NCBI GenBank assembly: GCA_004154925.1
Contig: QJNS01000342.1
Coordinates: 1-64,000, forward strand
DNA from: Monosporascus cannonballus
Lineage: Eukaryota; Ascomycota; Sordariomycetes; Xylariales
DNA length: 64,000 nucleotides
Direction of reading: 5' to 3'
Both the position numbers and the translations under genes were made by a program. The notes below the pieces were generated by a model. It saw only the letters and a list, made by a program, of their open reading frames with translations. It was not told where the DNA came from and did not search any database. Below, piece by piece: positions 26,344 to 37,734 of the stretch (positions are counted from its first letter, which is position 1; every line of letters begins with the position of its first letter).

Positions 26344-29300
26344 TTAAATTTATTATATTCGTTAAATAATTAAATAATTTTTATATGTTTTTTTCGGGTA
26401 AGTAATTTTTTTATTTAATTAAATATTAAACTTTGTTTTTAATTATTTTAAAATCTAATATTTATTTAATTTCGTATTTGTTGGAATTTTTTTCAAATTT
26501 TAAGTCCGTTTTTAATAAGGCGTTTTTAAATATTGGTTTAAATAAAGAAATATGGAAAACAAGATATATTTTCATATTTTTGGGTAACAATAATCAGTAA
26601 TTAATTTTAAAAATAATTTTATTAATTTTAAACGGGTTAAATTTTTTGAAATCGAATTTGTTATTAGGTTTTTTCGTTTTAATTTGTAAAATATTCGAAA
26701 TCGCGTTTTATTTTTAACATAATAAATAAATTTTATTTTTTTTCGTTAAAATTAATCTTTTAATTTTTTTCTTATTATAATATTAAGTTATTTATTATTA
26801 AAGGAATTATAATTTATTTTAAAAACGGATTTGGATTATTTTGATTTTTATTATTAATATTTTTACTTTTAAGGTAATTGTAATAATTTTTGGTATTTTG
26901 CTAAATAATTATTTAAATCGTTTTATTTTTATATCGTATCCGTATATAACTATATAAAAAGATATACCTATATTTTCGTTAATAAATATATTATAAATAA
27001 TTTGTACTAATAATAAAAACTTTACTTAATTATTTTATTAATAATTAATATAATTTCGAAAATATTATTTTAAAATTTAATTAAGCCGTTTTATTTATTT
27101 ATTTATTTAAAAATAATACGTTATCGAAAATTTAAATTTAATACCGATTTATTTAAAAAAATTAATATTAAATTTTAAAATAAAAAACGTATTTTTATCG
27201 GAAATAATTTTTTTTATTATTTTATATTTATTAAGGTAATATCTAATAAAAATATAAACTAGCTGTTTTGTTATTACGTTTTTTTTAAAAGGTAAAAAAT
27301 ATTTATATTTAATAAATTTATCGATAATTACCCATATTCCGTCATATTTAATTTTAGTAACTGGGTTTTTAAATAGAAATAAATTAATAATAAAATCCCA
27401 AATTATAATATTTTATACCTTATTTAAAATATTAATACGTTATAATAGCCCGTAAGGTTTATGGCGTATTACTTTAATTTTATTATAAATATTATAATTT
27501 TTAATTACTTTCTTAATTATTCGTTATAATTTTGGAAAATTATATTTTTTTTATAACCGTCTAATAATTTTGAAAATTCTTTAATATCCATATAATAGGT
27601 TTTCGTAAAATTTTTTTACGAATTATTTTTATTAATTTTTTGGAATATAAATTTTTCCATAGTACAATAATTAATTTTTTGGTTACCTTTTTAATTACTA
27701 AATTTTTTTTTATTTTTCTATATCGTAAAAATTCCGGAACCGTATTAAAAATTTTATGGTTAGTTTTTTTACGATTTTATATAATTATATAATGCCGTCT
27801 TTATTATATTATAATATTTATATGTTTTTTTTAGGAATTTTAAAATCGTAATTTTTTTTATAATTAAAAATATCCGCCTGGATATTTTTTTTTCTTTTAA
27901 TATAATATATTTTGAAATTGAATTTAAATAAAAAAATTATTTATTTTTTATATTATTTATTTAGTTTTTAAATTTTTATAAATTACATAAAATTTTTGTA
28001 ATTAAAGTAAATATCGAAAGGTTTTTTTATTTTATTAAGGTAAAATTTTTATTCTTTAAAAGTATTAATAATTATTAATAATTTTTTGTCGTAAATTTAA
28101 TATTTAAATTTTGCGTTTCGAAATATTTTTAAATAATAAGTTATTGGGTATTATTTGCCATTATTTTTTTGTTATTTTAGAATTGCGTTTAAGGTATATT
28201 TTAAAATCTTAGTTTTTAGGTATTTTTTTTTATTTGGATTTGGTATTTTTATTATTAATCCGTTAATAATTATTTTTTTTAATTTTTAAAATATTTTTTT
28301 TTGTTTTTTTTAAGAACTTAAATTTTTTTTTAACGTATTTTTTAATAGTAAGTTTCGTTAATGGTTTGACGATATCTCCGTATTTTTCGATTAGGTTACG
28401 TACGTAACCTGTAAATCTTAAGATTTGCCAGATATTTATAACGATCGCCTTATCGGGGATAGGCTAATTTTTAATTACTTCCAATTTAAAGCATTAAATC
28501 TGAATTTAACCGGAAATAAAAGTGAACCTTAGAAAATCTAATTTTTACGTATACCATATATTTTTGGCTAGGTTAATTCGAATATTAGCTTTATTTAAAG
28601 TTTTAAACATTTAAGCTATATATTTCTTATGCTCCTTTAGGGTTTCTAAATAGATAAAGATGTCGTCGAGGTAAACAAATACGAATTTATCTAAGAATTT
28701 CCGAAAAGTAATTATTATTAAGTTTTAAAAATTAACGGAGGTATTAATAAGTTCCATAGGTATTATTCGGTATTTATAAAGTCCATATACTGTTTTAAAT
28801 ATTATTTTCCATTTTTTTCTTTTGGTTATTTTGATACGGTAATATTTATTACGTAAATTAAATATTATAAATTATTTAATTTTATTAATATTTTCTTTTA
28901 AAATATTTATAAGTATTAAAGGATATTTATTTTTAATCGTAATATTATTTAATTATTTGTAATTAATTATTTTTCGATAAATAAGGTTTCCGTTTTTATC
29001 AATTTTTTATTTATTATTTTTAATTTTTGGTATTATAAAGATAAAATATTTAATAAAGGAATTAAAAAATTAGATATATCCTTTTTTCAGATTTAGTTAT
29101 ATATTTTTTTATAAGGCCTTTAATTTTTTTAAATTTATATAATAAATTTTATAAAATTTAAAGTAATACCTTTTTTTAATAAATATCCGATAATCCCATT
29201 AATTATGTGGCGGTAACTTATAATCTTCTTTATTTTTAAATAATTGTTTAAATTTTTGATATTCCGGCGGTACCGTAAAAACTTAATTAGGAATCCGTAT

Positions 29301-31670
29301 TTCTTTAATAACATAACAGATTTTTCGATCGTTCTTTCCTAGTATTTTATCCTAAAAAAATATTCGTTTTTTTTAATTAATTTATAAATTACTGGAATAA
29401 AATTAAGGTATTCCCAAAATGATGTCGTATTTAAAAATATCGATAATATCCAGCAAAACGCATTTTTAATATCTTTAAATTTATATTAAAAGTTTTTTAA
29501 TTTCCCGAAAAACTTATCTATTTTTATATATAAATAAGTTTTTATTTACCGTACATAATTTATAAAATTTTAATTTATATTTTTAAAGAATTTAATATTT
29601 TTTTATTACAGCAGGAAAAATAAAATTACCTTTTATACCGGAATCGATTATTATTTTGAATATTTTGTTTTTGTATTAAAAAGAAATCTTAATTTAATTA
29701 CGTATTTTTTTTATCGTTTTATATAAGGTTTTATAAATTAAGGTTTTTCGATACCTTAGTTTTAAGGGCTTTTATAATTTTTTGATTTTTGATTTTTTCC
29801 GGTTTAAGTAAGTTTTTATTTGCGAACTTTTTTAATAATATATTTAGTATATTAATTGTTTTTATATTTAAATTATGTTTTTTTGCCATATTTATATTAA
29901 GGTTTTTTTTTGGTTTTTTTGTTATTTTTATATTTTCCGGGTTATAGGATTAAAAAGGTAAATTTTCGAAAAAGATATTTCCATATTTAAGAACTTATAT
30001 TAAATATAAAATATCGGAAAATAATATAAATATTTTTACGATATGGCCTTTTAATTCCGTTTTAATTTAGGATATAAATAATAAGATTTAAAATATTTTG
30101 GCTATCGGGAAATTTCGGTATATTGGTATTTATCGTTTAATTCGGTAAATATTTTGTTGTTTTATTTAGGTTAAAAGTTATTATTTTTTTTGGTTTTAAA
30201 ATAAATAAAATAATTATTATTATAATAAGCAATAAAATATAACAAATCGTAAAAGTTTACCGTTAATTTTTTTAAATAAATAATATATTTTAAGAATTTA
30301 TAAAACTTTAAAAATAATTATTTATAATTATTGATATTTGGCCAAAACTGGTTATTTTTTATATATATCTTATATTTTTGGAAATTAAAATAATATTGGT
30401 ATCTTAATTTTATAATTATTTTAAAGGCCGTTTATCCTAAATAATATTTATAGGTTTTAACTTTAAAATTTTAATAAACGGGATAATCCTTATATTTTAG
30501 GATCTCGTTTTAGATTTAAATAATTATGGTAATAATGAATTTTGGTTAGAAAAAAATCGAACTAATTTTTTTTTTTCTTTTTTTGCCTTATTATCGGTTT
30601 TTTATTTAGCCGTTTTGGTTTTTTTTTGGGGTTAAGAAATCCTTTTTTTTTTTGGAATTTTTCTGGGCGGAAAAATAATATTTATTTTTAAAATACCCTT
30701 TTTTGCCATAATTAAAATATTCCATTTTGGATTTATTTTTTTTAGGTTTTTTCGAAACGGAATTTGTTTTTTTTTAAGGTTTGCCCTTATTTTTCTTATT
30801 TTGGCTTTTTGAACCTTTATTTTTATTTCGTTTGCCGGTTTTTTTTTAAGGTATTAATTAAAGGTACGTCGGTTAATAATAATAACTTTATTAATATATT
30901 TTATAAAAAATTTATTTTTTAATTTTATATATAATTTATTTTTAATTTAAAATTTTAAATTATTATAATAAGAATAAAATAATATATTTTTTAATAAGTT
31001 AAAAATAATTATTAAACGGTTAAATTTAATTATATATTTAAATATTAATTTAATTTAATAAAAAAAATAAAATTATTTAATTACGTTTTATTTTTTATCG
31101 GGATTTCCGAATAAAGCGTATATTTTTTTTTAAAATTTTTATACTTATTAAAAATATAATTAATAAAATCCGAAAAATTTTTTAAGTATTTTTTAAGGTA
31201 ATTTATTAAAATAAATTCAAATTATTAACGAATTCGTCCGGTTAATAACTAAAAAATAATTATTATTTTCTGATAATTTTCCGTTAAGGAATTTTTATAA
31301 AACTTAAAGTAAAATTTAGCTTAAATTAGGAATTTATTAAGGTTTTTTAAATCATTATAAAGTTTTGGGGAAATTAATTTATAACTTTTGACGTTTGGCA
31401 TTCCGTAATAATTAGGCGGTAAAATTATTTTTTTTCGCGTCCGGTTTGTATTAAATAAAGGCAAAACCGGAGTTTTTCCTTATATTTATTTTATGTCGGT
31501 TAAAAGTGGTCGATAACCGGCTCCCTGGCTTTGTCCCTTAAGGGAGCCAAATTAAGGGAAAATTGGTTTCTTGGCGAATTAGGCGTTTTCTTTTTCCAGG
31601 TTTTGGACTTTTTAGGCCAAAAAATCTAATTTTTTTTCCGTAATAAGTTTTTTTTTTTTTATTTCTTTAA
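26340..31670 (-). pseudogene. gag-pol remnant of element E
   Basis: A decayed chromoviral polyprotein occupies the minus strand: coiled-coil gag start near 31590-31660, capsid-like region near 31290-31430, zinc knuckle near 30690 (YFNYGKKGY), protease IIIDSG near 29640, RT VYLDDI near 28660, integrase core with YDGIWVI near 27330-27345 and chromodomain remnants near 26400-26520. Stops are frequent throughout. Confidence 0.82.
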
Positions 31671-31999
31671 TTCCTTTGGCCTTTGGTTAACTTTAAATCC
31701 TAAATTTCGATAATTTTTTAAAAAATTAAGAAAAATTATTATTAAAATTAAAAAAAAAATTTTCTTTAAAATCAAATAATAAAGGGTATCATATTATTAA
31801 TTAATTAAAAAACTTTTTTAATAAAGGGTAAATCGTTAAATTTTATTAATAATATTTCGTTAATTAATAATAAAAATCGTATATATTATTTATTTTCTAA
31901 ACGTTATTTTATATTATTATTTATATTAAATTTAAAAAGGTTTATGCTTTAATTAAGCGATAAATTATTTATTAATTATTAATTAAAAAATTATTAAAA

Positions 32000-32435
32000 T
32001 ATAACAAACTTATTATATATTTATTTAGAAATATAAGTAATATCTAAAAAAAAATTTTAATTTATAAATAATAATAAAGCAAAAAATAATTTAATAATTT
32101 ATTCGTTAAAAAGGTTTTTTAAAAATTTTTCTTTTAATTAAAAAATAATATAATTATTTTTTAATTAAAGGCTTAAATTAATAATTAAAAAGAGAAATTA
32201 AATAAATATTATTTATATAAAAGATTATTTTATTATATATCCTCCTTTATTTCCTTTGGTTTTTGGGGTTTACGAAAGATTATTTTCTTGTAATTTTTAA
32301 AGGTTTCCGGATATCTCTGGAGATTAATAAAGATATACGTAGATCCGAGGTTTCTCCAAGCGAAATGGAGATCAAAATAGGTTAACTTACCTGGTTTCTT
32401 CCGGGTTTAATGGAGTCCCCTTTTTGGACGTAACA
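32000..32435 (-). repeat. 5' LTR of element E
   Basis: It starts TATAACAAACT and ends TTTGGACGTAACA over 436 bp. Its outer end (about 32330-32435) keeps most C and G. Confidence 0.87.
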
Positions 32436-32440
32436 AAAGG

Positions 32441-32823
32441 ATTTTTGATTTATAAGTAATAATAAAGCGAAAAATAATTTAGTAATTTATTCGTTAAAAA
32501 GGTTTTTTAAAAATTCTCCTTTTAATTAAAGAACGGTATAATTACCTTTTAATTAAAGGCTTAGATTAATAACTAAAGAACGAAATTAAATAAATATTAT
32601 TTATATAAAAAATTACTTTTTTATATATCCTCCTTTATTTCCTTTGGTTTCTGGGGTTTACGAAAAACCATTTTCTCGTAATCTCTGGAAGTTTCCGGAT
32701 ATTTTTGGAGATTAATAGAGATATACGTAGATCCGAGGTTTCTCCGAGCGAAATGGAGATCAAAATAGGTCAGCTCACCTGGTCTCTTCCGGGTCTAGTG
32801 GAGTCCCCTTCTTGGACGTAACA
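32441..32823 (-). repeat. Second piece of the 5' LTR of element D
   Basis: After the right duplication AAAGG (32436-32440) the interrupted LTR continues with the TTTGATTTATAAG tract and ends CTTGGACGTAACA. The last 180 bases are essentially native. It forms the right border of the AT-rich block. Confidence 0.85.
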
Positions 32824-33805
32824 TAAACTTACCAACTTATCTTATAAATTAGCAATATTTAAGACGCCCAAATTAGCTTTAATAAAAAGGGACAAGATTT
32901 AAATCATTCGTATAACTGGCATATCTCGGCATATTTACTATAAGACTTTTAAAAAAATAAAGCTGACCATATATTTAATCACTTGTACCGTTGTGGATTT
33001 CGATGGTATCGGGCTCCAAGGCATATATGTCCTTATGGACTGTTCTCGAAAAGATGGCATTATCTCGAAAAAATTCGGATCCTTCACCAATCCCCAAGGA
33101 ATTATCGAACAGTGGTCCTGCTGCGCGGAACTTATTTCCCTAAAGGCTATAAATGTGGGCGGTTATAATAATATCTGCTTAACATTTTCCACGGCGGTAT
33201 ACTTTGGCCGCCTTTATACTCCTTGGATAACCGTCCAAGTTTATCTTAATCTAAGCACGACCCAATAGTAGTACTCGATTAAACTGCAGTTTGGGCCCGG
33301 CAATAGCACTTATAACATAACCCATATTCCTTCGTCTCCCCGAGGCTTCTCCGGCGACCAAAATTCAGCGCCGATAAATTCCTTCAAAGCCGAAAAGGGC
33401 AAGGTTAAGAAGAAACTTATGCCAAACTCGAATCTTATGCCGAACTCGGTAGATTCCCGGTTATTCCTCTTAGAGCCCATTTTTGACACCCCATAATAAA
33501 AGCCGCCTCGAATCTCGATATCCCCGGTCTTGTCGTTAGAAACGCTTTTCTTTGCGTCCCCTGATTCACTCTTAGCCCGAAATACAACTTCCGAAACCGC
33601 CTCGCATCATTCCCACCCTTTACCGGATATAAACGTTTTTTAATCTCCTATGCTTCCCCGGGCCCGTCCAAGACATCGCGTAAAGCCCGCCGTTCAAAGT
33701 ACCCCCTATTCCGCAGATGGCGCGGCTACTTATTCAAGAAAAAAAAGGTTACCTTTTGAAAACGAAAAGGCAGAGCCTCCGAGGAAAAGACGTAAGCTTG
33801 CATAG
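32824..33805 (+). pseudogene. RIP-damaged gene cut by element D
   Basis: One plus-strand frame runs from the very edge of the LTR (KLTNLSYKLAIFKTPKLAL) to a TAG at 33803-33805. It is broken only by TAA/TAG codons: near 32904, then at 33266-33271 (two), 33494-33499 (two) and 33641-33643. All could have been Gln codons hit by C-to-T. It includes DFDGIGLQGIYVLMDCSRKD, a Ser/Asn-rich middle and a basic end, PPRKRRKLA, that looks like a nuclear localisation signal. No start is visible, so the 5' part was probably lost when D inserted. I recognise no family. Confidence 0.55.
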
Positions 33806-34399
33806 GTTGAAAACGTCCATGGGGTGGACGCGAGTTTGCTATTAAACTGCTGCGCAGTATGTACAACAAAAAAGATAATGTGGTGAATAGTTCTCGAACT
33901 GATACTCTAATACATTTAAATTGAATATGTTTACCGTATGAGCTATGGCATCTTGCTACTGATATTGTAAATGTCGAAGGCGCCTACAAATTCCTTAAGA
34001 GATAGGTTCTCCTCGCCTTCTGCCGGGTATTTGCGATTACTATCGAATTTTATGTCCGTTTACGCTGACTGCTGTACAACGCGTTGAATAATATTTAATG
34101 TATCAGGACGTTCTGGGCGTATCATAATTATTATACACGAAAGGCTTCTGGGTTGTATATTAACAAACTTATAACAGCATATTGAAAACCAATGCTTAAT
34201 AAATATGCCATGTTAATAACTGTTTAACTCCGGTTGGATTATATACCACTTAGGTTAACTAAAAGGTATTGATAGATTAATTCCGTCGTATGCTGAATAA
34301 AAGCTTTAAAGGAAAGACATAAGGAGCCCTAACAACCGTTCAGATACTTGATATTTGAAACTCATGTGTTAAAAAAGCATGCCCTTAACCTCATATTTC
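33806..34399. other. Intergenic, AT-leaning
   Basis: I find no supported gene or repeat in these roughly 590 bases between two damaged frames that face each other. Confidence 0.5.
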
Positions 34400-35206
34400 T
34401 TAAACGGACTTATCTGTCTTTGCCTTTTTTGCCCGAGGAGGCTCCGGTTCCTCGGATACCTTCCCCTTGTCACCATTCCCCTCCCCCGGTCCGTCAAGTT
34501 TGACCTTCTCTACCTGTGGTTCAGGCTCTTCCGTCGAGAGTTTACTCTTCGGCGCCGGTTCGTCGACCTTATATTTCTTGGCTTCGGGCTCCCGATCTGG
34601 TGACTCAATGCTGCGTTTCACTCCCGCTCGTGGAGTATGCTCGGCTTTTTTGTGGCTGAGTAAGCCGATTTGAGCATGCAAAAATATGACTCGGAATAGT
34701 ATTAAAAACTGAGCCGGTGTAATGTGGTAAGTGTCCGATCCGTCCATATCAAAACCCTTTTCGTTATAGCGCTTCTTTTCTAGTATGACCTGTTCCCAGG
34801 CTAAAAGAAGAAAAAGAAGTTGGTTTCGCACTATTTCGTAATGGCTAAAGTTGCATTGGAGTATTTCCAGAAGATGTTTCGTTACGTCGTGCTCGCCCAT
34901 ACCCATAATTTCCTGAATAATTCCTTTTTCGGTTGTAAAGAGCGTGGTATTCCTATAGAGTGTTATGGTACTATCTGTTTTAAGCCACGAATCGATTAAT
35001 TTACGAATAATATGGTGGCTTTGGCTGCAGTCCCAGTTCGACCGAAAAGTCGATTTCGTTTTTAAGGTCGGCTGGTTAAATCCGAAAGTTATCGTTATAG
35101 TTCTGTCTTTTCGATATTCGGTGAATAGTTAAAATCGGGTAAGGATAATTAAAATGATTTTACGGTAATAATTAGCATCAAATGCGACAAGATATAAATA
35201 ATGCAT
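34400..35206 (-). pseudogene. Lys-rich-tailed orphan with one in-frame stop
   Basis: A minus-strand frame opens at an ATG at 35206 (MHYLYLVAFDANYYRK) and closes at 34400, 268 codons, with a single TAA at 35129-35131 (codon 26) that is Gln-compatible. Downstream of it the longest ATG-initiated frame is 34400-34906 (168 aa). The body is helical-looking (HLLEILQCNFSHYEIV); the last 60 residues are Lys/Glu/Pro-rich with a KKAKTDK end resembling a nuclear signal. Either the stop disables the gene or the true start is at 34906. No family recognised. Confidence 0.5.
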
Positions 35207-35484
35207 ACTTTAACGAATCTTAATGTGTTATTTTTAAAATTTGAATATTAAATTAAAAAGTAATTAAGGAAATTGATAGTTATAAATTTCTCAAAACTTA
35301 TTTTAAATTATTGGCGCGTAACGCATAAGTCTATTACCGTCAGTTTATATAATTAACATGCTATTAATTATTCAGCTTAACCTGATAAAACAAGTTATCG
35401 CTAATTACATACCAAACTTTTCGAAGCTGATCATAATATTTCCTGTAATAATATACTTTACACTATTATTTTCGTGCCTATACG

Positions 35485-36519
35485 ATGGAGCAAGCAACAT
35501 TCCAGCAGCAGCAGCAGCCCCCACCAACATAACAGCAGCAGCCGCCCCCAGAACAACAGCAGCCGCCGCAGCAGCAGCAGCCGCAGCAGCAGCAGCAGCA
35601 GCAACAGCAGCAACAGCAGCCGCAGCAGCAACAGCAGCCGCAGCAGCAACAGCAGCCGCAGCAGCAACAGCAGCCGCAGCAGCCGCAGCAGCAACAGCAG
35701 CCGCAGCAGCAGCAACAGCCGCCCCCACCAACACAACAACAGCAACCAGCCGACCAAGGCAATGGTACTAACCCCGGAATCAAAACCGAAGACGAATCTC
35801 TTCAACAGCCGTTTGGAGGGATTCCTTGGGCCCCATCTGGTAGCCCTTTAGGCAACCCCGGGGGCGCATCTGAGGGTACTCGTGGGAACCCCATTGCTGT
35901 TGGCGATTTTGCGCAAGAAACCCGTGAGGAACTTCGACGCACACCTTTTCCGGAGCCTGTCGGGGGCAAAGCCCAGCCTGAAATAACACTATATTCAGAT
36001 CCTGATGTTCAAGGAAGGAAGCCCGTTAGAGGATACATAGAGTTTAAGATGGCCTTCCGAGGCATGTTCTTCGTTGTTCTTCCTAGCCTTACAAATGTAA
36101 CACGTCTTGGACGAGCAGTTATTGTACGGAGCGGCGATTACCCTGCAGAAAAGTCTCAATACTCTGGTACGAGCCGAGAGGTGTCACCGGAATCGAGCTT
36201 GGTGGGCTGCACCTGGGAAGAGTTCGAGCCGATATTAGTGGCCGTGACGGACGACAAGAAATATACGTTTTGCGTTGGACGTCGCAAAGGTGACCAGAAC
36301 GTTGGGTTATATTCCAAATCCACCCTAGACAAGAGATTTTCCAGGCACCGGGTTGATACCCTGTTAAATTCACGCAGACAACTGGTCGGGCAAGGGAATA
36401 TTCCAAGGCCTAAGAAGGTTTATAAAGAGCATGAAATGGATGAGGACGACATTGCTTATAGGCGGAAACTTTTTGAGAAGTGGGGCGGGAATCCACCGAC
36501 GAGAACGGTCGCATTATAA
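35485..36519 (+). pseudogene. Poly-Gln/Pro orphan protein with one in-frame stop
   Basis: From the ATG at 35485 one frame runs 345 codons to 36519. A TAA at 35530-35532 (codon 16, between ACA and CAG) interrupts it; a CAA there would restore the Gln run, so C-to-T is the likely cause. Residues about 7-90 are Gln with Pro at intervals, encoded by CAG/CAA/CCG units. Then a Gly/Pro-rich linker and a compact basic C-terminal half starting near 36010 (MAFRGMFFVVLPSL at 36049, later CTWEEFEPILVAVTDDKKY). No known domain seen. An intact ATG frame exists only from 36049 (156 aa). Confidence 0.55.
35503..35744 (+). repeat. CAG/CAA/CCG trinucleotide tract
   Basis: About 240 bases built from CAG, CAA and CCG units, including a higher-order unit CAGCAGCAACAGCAGCCG repeated several times. 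Read in the gene frame it gives Gln with Pro spacing. The Ala, Ser, Leu and Cys runs in the other frames are by-products. Confidence 0.9.
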
Positions 36520-36711
36520 AAACTTTCTCTATTTTTCTTTTTTCTTTTTCTCTTTCTTTTCCTTTTTCCTTACTTTTTCTTCTTTCTTTAACTTTTTTAA
36601 GATTTACTACTCTTATAAGACTGAGATAGTTAAAATACGGGACTTAATATATTATTTCTTCCATATTACATAGGTAATAATTTATACTACGTTATTTTAT
36701 ATTCCTATATC
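36520..36711. other. Pyrimidine-rich 3' region
   Basis: Downstream of the poly-Gln frame is a CT/TTC-rich tract (36525-36600) followed by AT-rich sequence up to the LTR at 36712. No gene seen. Confidence 0.5.
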
Positions 36712-37351
36712 TGTAACGAACCTGTCATACACCCGACTGGTGATATGAGCAGTATCCGAGAGAGTGTCTTGATTTGCAGGTAACAACAGGGCGAGGAATG
36801 GATTCTGGGGTTTGTTCGTTAAAGAGATTTGCGGACTCTTCCTATAGCAGGGGACACCTGTCCTCTGGATATAGACTTAGATTGATAGCTAAGGAGCGAA
36901 AAACTAATAAGGTGTTATCTACATATAAAATTCTGTGAGACCCTGCATCACACACAGAAGCATATATCACTGAAGAAGGAATGGATTATCAGGTTGTTGA
37001 CCTCTAGAAGGTCCTAGATAGAAGGTGAAGGTAACGAGCCCTCCTTATATACGCAGAAAAACAACGGTGGCGAGGAGATGCGGTTACCGGGGTGGCGAAC
37101 CGATAGCCGTTGGTCTTCAGACTAGCTAAGCCAAGCCATTCTAGATTCGACAAATCCTCAGTTATATACTCTTCCTTCCGTCGTCCATGGATCCCATAAT
37201 CTATCGGTTCTACTAGATCACCTAGATCACAACGATCTGGGGGATTTATTAGATCAAGTAAATCAGTCTCTAGTCACGTAACTAACTGTAAAGATAGTCT
37301 CATCGGGCGAAGCCTAGTCTCTAAGTTGGGGCCACTTATCTTTCTGTGACA
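36712..37351 (-). repeat. Diverged solo LTR of the same family
   Basis: It starts TGTAACGAACCTGTCATAC and follows the family sequence (GAGCAGTATCCGA, CTTGATTTGCAGGTAACAA, TTAGATTGATAGCTAAGGAGCG). The middle is longer and different, and I place the end at TTTCTGTGACA. There is little CpA-to-TpA damage. I see no clear target duplication (ATATC before, TTTTC after), so the right end is uncertain. No second LTR or internal region is present. Confidence 0.65.
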
Positions 37352-37398
37352 TTTTCGTGCTTTTTATATTCTTTTATTATTATATATTAGTGATTTAA

Positions 37399-37529
37399 TG
37401 TTACGGCTGCACCATACCGCTACACCACCAGGGCAAAAGATCGGTAGAATGATCGCAATCGTGGCAATCATCTTCGGTGCTACAGCCGTACATATACTGG
37501 AGCTGTCACGGTACCCCCGAACCGTAACA
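37399..37529. mobile_element. 131-bp TG..CA element with TTTAA duplication
   Basis: The element is bounded by inverted ends TGTTACGG and CCGTAACA and by a perfect 5-bp duplication TTTAA (37394-37398 and 37530-37534). It could be a short solo LTR of another family or a miniature derivative. Its complement near the left end contains TGGTGTAGCGG, which fits a tRNA/SINE A-box pattern, but no matching B box in the expected place was found. Confidence 0.7.
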
Positions 37530-37680
37530 TTTAACCCCTTTACTTAGCTTATCATTTTATTTAATGTTGTAATATTTCATGTTATAAAAAGTTACAAATG
37601 TAGCCATAAATAAAATAAATGGTTGAACTTGAAGACTTAAATAATTAACACGTAATAAGAAATCGGCATAAAGATATTAA

Positions 37681-37734
37681 CCCCTCGCCCCTTCCCCCTT
37701 TCCCCTTCCCCTTTCCCCTTCCCCTTTCCCTCTT
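37681..37734. repeat. CCCCTTT-type pyrimidine tract
   Basis: A low-complexity run of about 54 bases made of CCCCTT and CCCCTTT units. The complement is a purine-only strand. No gene overlaps it. Confidence 0.8.

Larger units (their letters stand above)
25221..32435 (-). mobile_element. Chromovirus E inserted in the LTR of D
   Basis: E is 7215 bp long with 436-bp LTRs at 25221-25656 and 32000-32435. It sits inside an LTR of D at the sequence TCCGAAAAGG. The right duplication is AAAGG and the left copy has become AAAAA by G-to-A changes, so the duplication is still recognisable. Minus-strand coding traces include a zinc knuckle near 30690, DSG protease near 29640, YLDDI reverse transcriptase at 28650-28680 and integrase YDGIWVI near 27330. 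Confidence 0.9.
22243..32823 (-). mobile_element. Truncated chromovirus D, split by element E
   Basis: D is a minus-strand element whose 3' half (RT onward and its 3' LTR) is missing: its sequence is cut at 22243 where C begins. Remaining parts are the internal region 22243-25167 and the 5' LTR, itself split into 25168-25220 and 32441-32823 by E. The two LTR pieces total 436 bp, the family length. Beyond the LTR comes TAAAC at 32824-32828. The protease motif reads NSGA near 22802-22815 and the zinc knuckle near 23860 has decayed to YFNYGKKG. Confidence 0.8.

Noticed and set aside
32983..33168. Small secreted cysteine-containing effector
   Set aside because: The frame belongs to a longer damaged gene with a nuclear-signal-like end and has no intact start or signal peptide.
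35358..35805. Long Ala-, Ser-, Leu- and Cys-rich open frames on both strands
   Set aside because: They are frame-shifted or antisense readings of the CAG/CAA/CCG tract; only the Gln/Pro frame continues into a non-repetitive protein.
37399..37529. tRNA or SINE gene
   Set aside because: Only an A-box-like match is present; a cloverleaf and B box could not be drawn.
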